From Sulfurospirillaceae bacterium (GTDB lineage: Bacteria; Campylobacterota; Campylobacteria; Campylobacterales; Sulfurospirillaceae), in NCBI GenBank assembly GCA_028705785.1, contig JAQWCT010000067.1:1-11081 (forward strand): a stretch of 11,081 nt of DNA. Reading direction: 5' to 3'. The position numbers were made by a program, and so were the translations under genes. Below are positions 1-4,778 of this stretch, in pieces (position 1 is the first letter of the stretch; every line of letters starts with the position of its first letter). The notes under the pieces are model-generated. The model searched no databases. It was not told the origin of the DNA and saw only the letters and a list, made by a program, of their open reading frames with translations.

Positions 1-3
1 CAT
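1..3 (-). CDS. Start codon of a gene lying off the left edge
   Basis: Read on the minus strand, the window ends with GGTAAAGGATTGATATG. This is a good Shine-Dalgarno core (AAAGGA, positions 9-14) five bases before an ATG at 3-1. It is on the same strand as modE, about 100 bases beyond the modE stop, and a ModE-type operator lies just upstream. A molybdate or tungstate transporter gene such as modA or tupA would be the natural candidate, but only the start codon is visible, so the product is unknown. Confidence 0.4.
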
Positions 4-25
4 ATCAATCCTTTACCGATGATTT

Positions 26-49
26 CGTTGTATAGATGAAAATATAACG
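26..49. promoter_or_regulatory. ModE-type operator A
   Basis: The inverted repeat is CGTTGTAT (26-33), an 8-base spacer, then ATATAACG (42-49). The arms extend outward to TTTCGTTGTAT and ATATAACGAAA, which pair at 10 of 11 positions. The 8-8-8 layout is that of the E. coli modA operator (CGTTATAT-N8-ACATAACG, from memory). It overlaps the -10 of the leftward promoter, which fits repression by Mo-loaded ModE. Confidence 0.8.
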
Positions 50-69
50 AAATTTACGCTAAAACTCAA
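41..69 (-). promoter_or_regulatory. Leftward promoter for the gene starting at position 3
   Basis: On the minus strand, TTGAGT (69-64) is followed after 17 bases by TATATT (46-41), matching the sigma70 consensus at 4/6 and 5/6. Transcription would begin near position 34, leaving about 30 bases of leader that include the ribosome binding site. The -10 lies inside ModE operator A. Confidence 0.45.
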
Positions 70-75
70 TAGCAA

Positions 76-93
76 GCTGATTAAATAATCAGC
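76..93 (-). terminator. Weak hairpin after modE
   Basis: GCTGATT (76-82) pairs with AATCAGC (87-93) around a 4-base loop, just after the modE stop. The following T-tract on the minus strand is interrupted, so termination is uncertain and readthrough into the gene to the left is possible. Confidence 0.3.
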
Positions 94-103
94 AATGTTA
101 ATA

Positions 104-883
104 TTAGACCCCTAAAATGACACTAGATGCTTTGAAAAAGGCATAAGTTGCCTGCCCATTTTCAAGTCCAAGTTCTTTACATGTATCGTTTGTAATCGTT
201 GCCGTAATCGTGCTTTTACTCTCTAATTCAAGGGTGACTTCTGTATGCGTAGTTCCAGAAACTAGGTGGATGATGTTGCCTTGTAAGATATTTTCATATA
301 CTTTTTCATCAGGTTTTTCTTTAGCAATCATGACTGAGCTTGCCTTGATAATAGCGATAGCTTTATTGTGAATACTAATGCCTAGTTCATCAAAACTAGG
401 AAGAGTAATAGATAAAAATAGTTTATCAGTACCCTTAATGGTAAGCTCAATAGCAACGCTAACAGCGTCAGCTCTGATAGAAGAGATAGTTCCGATGAGT
501 TGGTTTCGAGCGCTGAGTTTAAGAGGAATTCTATCAAGAATGGAAATCATCGCTTCCATAGTGTCATAGTCTTTAGAAAAAAGGTCCAAAAATTGTTGAT
601 GCTTATCTTCAATGATATGAAAAGTTTTGATAACTTCTTCACCTTTAAGCGTTAAAGAAGTCCCACCACCTCCTTTTCCACCACTAACGCGTTCAACTAA
701 GGGAACATCAGAGAGATTATTCATTGCATCCACAGCGTCCCAAGCAGCTTTGTAACTCATTTTCATCGCTTTTGCTGCGGCATGGATGGAACCGGTTGCG
801 CGAATATTTTCTAACAGTGAAATGCGTCCTCTTCCTAGAAAGTTTTTATCACTTTTAGTCATCCATAATCTAGCTTCTAACAT
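104..883 (-). CDS. modE: ModE, molybdate-responsive transcriptional regulator
   Basis: This is a cytoplasmic one-component regulator that binds molybdate or tungstate and then DNA, classically repressing high-affinity Mo uptake. At 259 residues it is close to E. coli ModE (about 262). The N-terminal winged helix-turn-helix spans about residues 18-85, with the ModE-typical stretch SIHAAAKAMKMSYKAAW and the glycine-rich segment GGKGGGGTSLT. Two TOBE/Mop domains follow, at about 124-188 and 198-258. The oxyanion-binding motif SARNQ is intact at 124-128, and KASSV occurs in both domains (180-184 and 251-255). Metal sensing is therefore probably functional. The ribosome binding site (AAAAGG, about 7 bases before the ATG) is modest. 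A strong promoter lies upstream. Three matching operators nearby indicate local targets. The family is certain; whether this copy is the sole ModE of the cell is unknown. Confidence 0.95.
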   Translation of the reverse strand: MLEARLWMTKSDKNFLGRGRISLLENIRATGSIHAAAKAMKMSYKAAWDAVDAMNNLSDVPLVERVSGGKGGGGTSLTLKGEEVIKTFHIIEDKHQQFLDLFSKDYDTMEAMISILDRIPLKLSARNQLIGTISSIRADAVSVAIELTIKGTDKLFLSITLPSFDELGISIHNKAIAIIKASSVMIAKEKPDEKVYENILQGNIIHLVSGTTHTEVTLELESKSTITATITNDTCKELGLENGQATYAFFKASSVILGV

Positions 884-912
884 CCCATAACCTTTTTTAA
901 TTGTTTAAGTGA

Positions 913-941
913 AGTATAACGAAATAGTGCAAGAGCGTCAA
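913..941 (-). promoter_or_regulatory. modE promoter
   Basis: On the minus strand, TTGACG (941-936) is followed after exactly 17 bases by TATACT (918-913), each 5/6 to the sigma70 consensus. The start would be near 906, some 20 bases before the modE ATG. A single ModE half-site (CGTTATAC, 921-914) overlaps the -10 but has no partner arm, so autoregulation is only a possibility. Confidence 0.65.
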
Positions 942-958
942 ATATCTTTAGGATAAAG

Positions 959-982
959 CGTTGTATTTTAATTTATATTACG
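959..982. promoter_or_regulatory. ModE-type operator B
   Basis: CGTTGTAT (959-966), an 8-base spacer, then ATATTACG (975-982): the same arms and spacing as operators A and C. It lies between modE and the divergent small gene and covers the -35 to -10 interval of the small gene's promoter. Confidence 0.8.
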
Positions 983-989
983 ATATGCT
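961..989 (+). promoter_or_regulatory. Promoter of the small membrane-protein gene
   Basis: TTGTAT (961-966), 17 bases, then TATGCT (984-989). The geometry relative to the ModE operator is identical to that of the exbB promoter, though the -10 is weaker (4/6). Transcription would start near 996, giving a leader of about 70 bases. Confidence 0.5.
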
Positions 990-1053
990 TTTTGCATCAA
1001 TCGAAGGTTAGTCTATCATTTTATGATTTGAGTCATGGAAAAGTAATGGAATC

Positions 1054-1060
1054 AAAGGAG
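1054..1060 (+). promoter_or_regulatory. Ribosome binding site fixing the small gene's start
   Basis: AAAGGAG lies 6 bases before the ATG at 1067. An earlier in-frame ATG at 992 lies upstream of the predicted transcription start and has no such site, so 1067 is preferred. Confidence 0.75.
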
Positions 1061-1066
1061 TGTGCT

Positions 1067-1213
1067 ATGCAAGGAATGGACTATATAATGGTTTCTCTTT
1101 TAGTTTTTCTTTATACATCAATTTTTGTCACCTTAAAACACATTGTTGTATTAAGTGAAAAAATAGAAAAAGAGTACTGTGATGCTATTTTTTCTACTAT
1201 AAGTCAAAAATAA
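1067..1213 (+). CDS. Small single-span membrane protein, unknown function
   Basis: The gene encodes 48 residues. A hydrophobic segment at about residues 6-29 is rich in Leu, Val, Ile and Phe and could span the inner membrane once. A charged tail follows (SEKIEKEYCDAIFSTISQK) with one cysteine. I do not recognise the family. The start at 1067 is chosen because of the perfect AAAGGAG 6 bases upstream; a longer reading from 992 would begin before the predicted transcript. The gene is monocistronic, transcribed divergently from modE, and closed by a strong hairpin directly at its stop codon. A ModE-type operator on its promoter suggests it is made when molybdate or tungstate is scarce. It could be a regulator or accessory subunit of a membrane transporter, but nothing in the sequence shows which. 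Confidence 0.6.
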   Translation: MQGMDYIMVSLLVFLYTSIFVTLKHIVVLSEKIEKEYCDAIFSTISQK

Positions 1214-1241
1214 ATGCCTTAAGTATATGCTTAAGGCATTT
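1212..1241. terminator. Bidirectional terminator between convergent genes
   Basis: AATGCCTTAAG (1213-1223) pairs perfectly over 11 bases with CTTAAGGCATT (1230-1240) around a 6-base loop, with one more A-T pair outside. T-rich runs follow on both strands: TTTT at 1239-1242 on plus and ATTTATTTTTG on minus. It separates the small gene from the convergent binding-protein gene. Confidence 0.8.
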
Positions 1242-1256
1242 TACAGATATATAGTA

Positions 1257-2279
1257 TTAAAGGGAAAAATAGGTTTTCATGTCTTCGTCGCTAAGCTTTA
1301 CGCCGAAGAAGAGTTGATAAAACGCTCTCACTTTTTCTTGAATGTTGTAAGGGTAACGGGTAGGATAAAGTTTACTCGCAATCCAATGAGCCCCAATAAT
1401 GCGCATAAATGATGGTGGTCTATCGGTCCAGTTAAAAGGTGATTTTGGTATCAGGTAGACTCTTTTATTTTGAGTTGCCCTTAGCATTGCCCATTTTTTA
1501 TCCGTAAACATACTTTTATAAAATGCTGGATCTTGAACGATGATAACATCAGGATCATAGTTTAGGACTTGTTCAAAGCTCACTTCTTGTAGTCCTAAAA
1601 TGCTATTTTGGACACATTTATGGACTAAATTTCCTCCGCCAAGCGCTAAAGGTTCAGAGTGAAATGAGATATCACATTCTGTTTGCAGTCCAAAATTACC
1701 CTCCGCATAATAGACTTTGGTTCGCTCCTGTTCGGGAACACTCGCCACAAATTTTTTCAGCTCATCTAAATAGCTTTGTGCCATATTGGCTAATTGATTG
1801 GCGCGCTCTTCTTTGTGCATGACTTTGCCAAGATAACGAAAGACTTCAGGGTAGTTGCGTGAATCATCAATGTTGACTTTGAGTGCAGGAATGGAAATTC
1901 GTGCTAAATCTTTAGCTGTTTTTTCATTCAAAAGTGGCGTATCCCATGTGACAATGACTTGTGGTTTAGCATTTAAAATGGCTTCTAAATTGGGAATATT
2001 ATTGCCATGCCATCCTCCCAATATAGGAAGGCTCATAAAATGTTTGCTTAGAAACTTATCGCCATCACTATTGTCTTTATTGGTTTGTGGAAAATTCACA
2101 CCCACTAGAGGCGCATCATCAATGACATAAAGCATAAAAGTGATAGGTGGCGCTGAACCATAGATACGATTTATCTGCTCTGGAAGCACGATAGGTTTAT
2201 CGTTAATATCTAAAAAGCTTCGACTCTCTATCGCAAAAAGCGAGCTAAGAGCCAGTAAAAATAAGACCAAATAACGCAT
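1257..2279 (-). CDS. FecB-like periplasmic substrate-binding protein (first paralogue)
   Basis: 340 residues. The N-terminus MRYLVLFLLALSSLFA is a signal peptide, so the protein acts in the periplasm. It is a class III (BtuF/FecB/TroA-like) ABC binding protein. The N-terminal lobe covers about 35-150 and includes YGSAPPITFMLYVID; a backbone helix and C-terminal lobe follow. Motifs shared with the second binding protein of this locus are YYAEG (190-194), TECDxSFH (200-207) and PFNWTDRPPSFMR (281-293). Cys202 and Cys222 are also shared with the same 20-residue spacing and may form a disulfide. The start has an AAGGAG site about 7 bases upstream. It lies 36 bases after the first globin gene on the same strand, so they likely share a transcript. 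No permease is next to it, so it probably feeds the importer of the main operon. The ligand is not shown by the sequence; Mo/W oxyanion or chelate is inferred from context, while iron or cobalamin cannot be excluded. Confidence 0.85.
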   Translation of the reverse strand: MRYLVLFLLALSSLFAIESRSFLDINDKPIVLPEQINRIYGSAPPITFMLYVIDDAPLVGVNFPQTNKDNSDGDKFLSKHFMSLPILGGWHGNNIPNLEAILNAKPQVIVTWDTPLLNEKTAKDLARISIPALKVNIDDSRNYPEVFRYLGKVMHKEERANQLANMAQSYLDELKKFVASVPEQERTKVYYAEGNFGLQTECDISFHSEPLALGGGNLVHKCVQNSILGLQEVSFEQVLNYDPDVIIVQDPAFYKSMFTDKKWAMLRATQNKRVYLIPKSPFNWTDRPPSFMRIIGAHWIASKLYPTRYPYNIQEKVRAFYQLFFGVKLSDEDMKTYFSL

Positions 2280-2299
2280 AAGAACTCCTTTAGGATTGT

Positions 2300-2309
2300 T
2301 TACATGTAA
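2300..2309. repeat. TTACATGTAA palindrome, copy 1
   Basis: Perfect 10-base palindrome in the 36-base spacer between the first globin gene and the first binding-protein gene. It is one of five exact copies in the window. Confidence 0.7.
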
Positions 2310-2315
2310 GGATAT

Positions 2316-2885
2316 TTAAGCATCAAAATAGGATTGAATGCTCTCATAAGGATAGCGTTTTACCATTTCCATACTGGTTCGTCTATTGATGAGACGAATG
2401 GAAAGTGCCTCAACCCAATCCCAAATTTCTGGTAAAAATTCTTTGGGCACAAGGGTTTGTTTCAATGCTTTGCGAAAGCACATAAGCCATATATCCCGAC
2501 CCGTTTCCGTTACTTCAAAAGGGAAGTGGCGGTCTCTCAACCTTGGATGTCCCTCTTTTGAAGTATAAAGATCTTCTCCTCCTAACATTTGTACAAAAAA
2601 ATCTTCTATCTTTTGGGTAGCAACTTCAAAAGTGGCATCATCTTCTGGATAGAGGTGACCAATTTTACTGGTGCGTATAAGAACATGGTGAGCTTTAACC
2701 ACCTCACGGATTTTTGCTTCCCCTAGCGCAAGATAGGTTTTGTTGGACGGAAAAAAGAGTTCGGGATAGATCATATCTATCTTGGGGTGAGCTCTTCTAG
2801 GATTTTCATCTGTTTTTGGAAATGGGGCGTTGGTGTCACATTCGCTAAAAAGCTGAACTTTAACACCATCAATCATGACGGGCAT
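2316..2885 (-). CDS. Truncated-hemoglobin-family globin (first paralogue)
   Basis: 189 residues from the preferred start. A non-globin N-terminal extension (about residues 1-45) is followed by a 2-over-2 type globin fold. The family signature is clear: LGGEDLY (101-107), then GHPRLRDRHFPFEV (112-125), where His120 is the likely proximal haem ligand, then RDIWLMC (130-136). A double His at 66-67 sits in the first helices. The protein is presumably cytoplasmic and binds haem; family members handle oxygen, NO or electron transfer. The start at 2885 has an AAGGAG 5 bases upstream. The longer alternative at 2918 lies inside the predicted -10 and has no ribosome binding site. It shares PSxxF, HLYPxD and the globin core with the second globin of the locus. 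Its role beside a binding protein is unknown. Confidence 0.85.
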   Translation of the reverse strand: MPVMIDGVKVQLFSECDTNAPFPKTDENPRRAHPKIDMIYPELFFPSNKTYLALGEAKIREVVKAHHVLIRTSKIGHLYPEDDATFEVATQKIEDFFVQMLGGEDLYTSKEGHPRLRDRHFPFEVTETGRDIWLMCFRKALKQTLVPKEFLPEIWDWVEALSIRLINRRTSMEMVKRYPYESIQSYFDA

Positions 2886-2890
2886 ATTTT

Positions 2891-2896
2891 CTCCTT
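2891..2896 (-). promoter_or_regulatory. Ribosome binding site fixing the first globin start
   Basis: Minus-strand AAGGAG lies 5 bases before the ATG at 2885-2883. It supports the shorter reading, because no comparable site precedes the ATG at 2918. Confidence 0.75.
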
Positions 2897-2916
2897 GGTT
2901 GATTTCATATAATTTC

Positions 2917-2946
2917 ATTATATAAATAAAAACATAATGCTATCGA
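2917..2946 (-). promoter_or_regulatory. Promoter of the globin/binding-protein pair
   Basis: On the minus strand, TATAAT (2922-2917) gives a start near 2910 and a leader of about 25 bases before the ATG at 2885. A weak TCGATA (2946-2941) stands 18 bases upstream. Poor -35 elements are common in Campylobacterota. No ModE operator overlaps it. Confidence 0.45.
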
Positions 2947-3060
2947 AAAAAAAATCAGATTACAAGTCTAAATATTTGTTTATTTTAAAAGAAATAATGT
3001 CATTAATCTTTAAAATAGTGTAGAAAACTATCAATAAATACTATTTTGGAGATATATTTC

Positions 3061-3079
3061 AAAAATAATGATTATTTTT
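3061..3079. promoter_or_regulatory. Fur-like palindrome
   Basis: AAAAATAATGATTATTTTT is a perfect 9-1-9 palindrome centred on 3070. Its core ATAATNATTAT matches the centre of the 7-1-7 Fur box (10 of 14 positions). A TATAAT at 3096-3101 lies just downstream on the plus strand and could be a second exbB promoter that the palindrome would control. AT-rich background makes chance resemblance possible. Confidence 0.45.
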
Positions 3080-3126
3080 TAGTCATAGAGATGAATATAA
3101 TTGCCTATATTGAGTATATAATTCAT

Positions 3127-3150
3127 CGTTGTATTTATAGTTATATTACG
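3127..3150. promoter_or_regulatory. ModE-type operator C
   Basis: CGTTGTAT (3127-3134), an 8-base spacer, then ATATTACG (3143-3150). With the flanking AT on both sides, the arms are ATCGTTGTAT and ATATTACGAT, which pair at 9 of 10 positions. It covers the entire interval from the -35 to the edge of the -10 of the exbB promoter, so bound ModE should exclude RNA polymerase. Confidence 0.85.
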
Positions 3151-3157
3151 ATATAAT
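3129..3157 (+). promoter_or_regulatory. Promoter of the exbB-to-receptor operon
   Basis: TTGTAT (3129-3134, 4/6) is followed after 17 bases by a perfect TATAAT (3152-3157). The start would be near 3164, leaving a leader of about 94 bases before exbB. The -35 forms part of the left arm of ModE operator C. Confidence 0.7.
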
Positions 3158-3181
3158 GCGCCCGTTTGTTGTTGTCAGCTC

Positions 3182-3230
3182 TTTTCGCTCAGTCGTTATT
3201 GATACTAAGTAGATACCGATTGAGCGGAAA
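3182..3230 (+). promoter_or_regulatory. Leader hairpin upstream of exbB
   Basis: CGCTCAGTCG (3186-3195) pairs with CGATTGAGCG (3217-3226) with one G-T wobble. Outer TTTT/GAAA pairing extends the stem to about 14 bases, and a few more pairs can form inside the loop. A T-rich run (TTTTTATTTT, 3234-3243) starts three bases after the outer stem. It could be an attenuator or a transcript-stabilising structure; neither is proven. Confidence 0.5.
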
Positions 3231-3257
3231 TGGTTTTTATTTTATGAGGGAGAAGCG

Positions 3258-3704
3258 ATGCTCAGTGAAAAGCTTTTATCATTTGCACTTTTGGGAATCG
3301 ACCCTGTACTTTGGGTATTGGTCGCCATGAGTATAATCGCTGTAGGTGTTATGATAGAGCGTGCTTTAGCATTTCATCAGATTCAAAAAAATTATAAAGA
3401 TGTAGACTATTACACTTTACGATTAAACCTTGAAGCACATCTAGGTATCTTAGCCACTTTTGGTAATAATGCACCATTTATAGGACTTTTTGGGACTGTT
3501 TTGGGGATTATCCAAGCATTTCATACGATTGGCGCCTCCAACGCTTTTGATGTTCAACCTATTATGCAAGGTATATCTGAAGCGTTGATTGCTACGGCAA
3601 CAGGTTTGTTTGTTGCCATTCCTTGTGTGATTGCTTATAACTATTTTAGTCGATATGTCAAAGTCATTTTAACTCAGAAAGAGGCACAACTCGATGAGGC
3701 GTGA
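3258..3704 (+). CDS. exbB: ExbB, TonB-complex proton channel subunit
   Basis: This inner-membrane protein forms, with ExbD, the proton channel that energises TonB. At 148 residues it is the short form seen in Campylobacterota; E. coli ExbB is about 244 residues and has a longer N-terminus and cytoplasmic loop. Three membrane segments are visible at about 16-38, 68-88 and 107-128. The conserved TolQ/ExbB stretch LGILATFGNNAPFIGLFGTV (62-81) and the third-helix motif ISEALIATATGLFVAIP (106-122) are intact. GAGGGAG just upstream provides the ribosome binding site. The gene opens a nine-gene operon and overlaps exbD by 11 bases. A ModE-type operator on its promoter implies Mo/W control instead of, or besides, the iron control usual for such genes. 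Confidence 0.93.
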   Translation: MLSEKLLSFALLGIDPVLWVLVAMSIIAVGVMIERALAFHQIQKNYKDVDYYTLRLNLEAHLGILATFGNNAPFIGLFGTVLGIIQAFHTIGASNAFDVQPIMQGISEALIATATGLFVAIPCVIAYNYFSRYVKVILTQKEAQLDEA

Positions 3705-4098
3705 ACCTGTGTATGAGAGCGAAATTGCTGAGATCAATATGACGCCTTTTGTGGACATTGTTTTGGTGATTTTGGTAATTTTTATGGTGACTGCTACTTT
3801 TGTCACACAAGGTAAAATTCCCCTTAATCTACCACAAGCCACCAGCGCTGAAAATCGTAAAGATGACCAAAAACCCATCACACTCTCTTTGGGTGAAACT
3901 GGCGAGCTTTATTATGATGATGTGGCACTCTCTTTAGATGATTTGGATGTAAAAATCGCACAAGTGAGTGGGAGTGAGCCTCATATCGTCATTCGTAGTG
4001 ATGCCAAAACACCGTTTGAATATGTGGTCAAAGTGATTGATATTTGTAAAAAACATCGCATTAGTACCTTTGCTATTCAAACCAAGATGCGCTCATGA
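3694..4098 (+). CDS. exbD: ExbD, TonB-complex subunit
   Basis: 134 residues, with one membrane helix at about 19-41 and a periplasmic domain that contacts TonB. The family motif INMTPFVDIVLVILVIFMVT is present, and Asp21 corresponds to the essential membrane aspartate (Asp25) of E. coli ExbD. The periplasmic domain ends with the usual VIRSDAKTPFEYVVKVID segment. The start lies inside the end of exbB (11-base overlap) and the stop overlaps the tonB start (ATGA), so the three genes are translationally coupled and stoichiometry is probably controlled. Nothing appears missing. Confidence 0.94.
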   Translation: MRREPVYESEIAEINMTPFVDIVLVILVIFMVTATFVTQGKIPLNLPQATSAENRKDDQKPITLSLGETGELYYDDVALSLDDLDVKIAQVSGSEPHIVIRSDAKTPFEYVVKVIDICKKHRISTFAIQTKMRS

Positions 4099-4769
4099 AA
4101 CCGTTACATGTAACGATTGCAACAACAGGAAGTCTCCTTTTACATGTACTGATTGCGTATGCACTTTTTATGGGAAGTGTGGTTTCTTTAAAACCTGCTT
4201 TGCAAGAGTTTATCGTTACCAATGTGACGCTTTTAGAAGAACCACTACCGATAGTAAAACCTGAAGTTACACCCCCACAACTTCCTCAAAAAGTTGAGCC
4301 TATGGTCGAACCTAAACCTCACAAAAGTATCCAAAAAGTTGTTGCAAAACCAGAGCCTATCAAGGAACCCATTGCCATAGAATCTTCCATGAGTGAACCT
4401 ATCATAGAGACACCCGTGACAAAGCAAGAAATTTCTCAAAATCAAGCACATTCCCCCGCTCCCGTTGCACGCCAAAGTGATGATGTCCTCTTGTTATATC
4501 TCTCCCATGTAAGGCATAAAATCCAAGAGAGCCTTCGTTATCCTGCCATGGCAAAAAAGATGGGTTTGGAGGGTGAGGCTGTGGTACAGTTTCTCATTCA
4601 TTCTAATGGCATGGTTCATGCCTCTTCACTCAAGATCGAAAAGTCTAGTGGTAAAGCTATCTTAGATCGTCATGCGATGGACGCTGTTATGGAGGCGTTG
4701 CCCTTTGAATTGCCACCAAAAGAAGAATTAGAGATCGCCATACCTGTTGTTTTTAAGCTTAAATCGTAA
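4095..4769 (+). CDS. tonB: TonB, energy transducer to the outer-membrane receptor
   Basis: 224 residues. An N-terminal membrane anchor (about 8-31) carries Ser13 and His17 in the SxxxH spacing that E. coli TonB needs for coupling to ExbBD. A proline-, glutamate- and lysine-rich periplasmic linker follows (about 50-110, with repeated KPE and EP units). The C-terminal TonB domain is at about 135-224, with the RYPAMAKKMGLEGEAVVQF motif (148-166). The protein contacts the TonB box of the receptor at the end of this operon. Having its own exbBD-tonB set in the transport operon suggests a dedicated transducer, although cross-talk with other receptors is possible. It is followed after 9 bases by the second globin. 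Confidence 0.93.
   Translation: MKPLHVTIATTGSLLLHVLIAYALFMGSVVSLKPALQEFIVTNVTLLEEPLPIVKPEVTPPQLPQKVEPMVEPKPHKSIQKVVAKPEPIKEPIAIESSMSEPIIETPVTKQEISQNQAHSPAPVARQSDDVLLLYLSHVRHKIQESLRYPAMAKKMGLEGEAVVQFLIHSNGMVHASSLKIEKSSGKAILDRHAMDAVMEALPFELPPKEELEIAIPVVFKLKS
4104..4113. repeat. TTACATGTAA palindrome, copy 2
   Basis: Exact copy inside tonB, codons 4-6 (Leu-His-Val). The flanks extend it to a 14-base palindrome, CGTTACATGTAACG. A one-mismatch copy, TTACATGTAC, lies at 4140-4149. Confidence 0.7.
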
Positions 4770-4778
4770 GGAAAATTT

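Larger units (their letters stand above)
2886..3257. other. Divergent regulatory region without a gene
   Basis: This 372-base AT-rich stretch lies between the leftward globin-binding protein pair and the rightward nine-gene operon. It holds, in order, the globin promoter, a Fur-like palindrome, additional TATAAT elements at 3096-3101 and 3117-3122, a ModE-type operator on the exbB promoter, and a leader hairpin. I see no convincing small coding region or RNA gene in it. Confidence 0.7.

Noticed and set aside
914..921. A fourth ModE site on the modE -10 (CGTTATAC on the minus strand)
   Set aside because: Only one arm is present; the position where the second arm should lie (898-905) reads TAATTGTT and does not match. 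It is kept as a note on possible weak autoregulation, not as an operator.
992..1066. Longer form of the small membrane protein starting at 992
   Set aside because: The ATG at 992 precedes the predicted transcription start and has no ribosome binding site, whereas 1067 has a perfect one.
2886..2918. Longer form of the first globin starting at 2918
   Set aside because: That ATG lies within the TATAAT of the likely promoter and has no Shine-Dalgarno sequence; the ATG at 2885 has one at ideal spacing.
3158..3257. Cobalamin or molybdenum-cofactor riboswitch in the exbB leader
   Set aside because: The leader is only about 94 bases, and I see a single hairpin with no B12-box or other recognisable conserved riboswitch core.
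3669..4475. Minus-strand and alternative-frame open frames across exbD and tonB
   Set aside because: They lie wholly inside well-supported genes, have no ribosome binding sites, and their translations resemble no protein domain.
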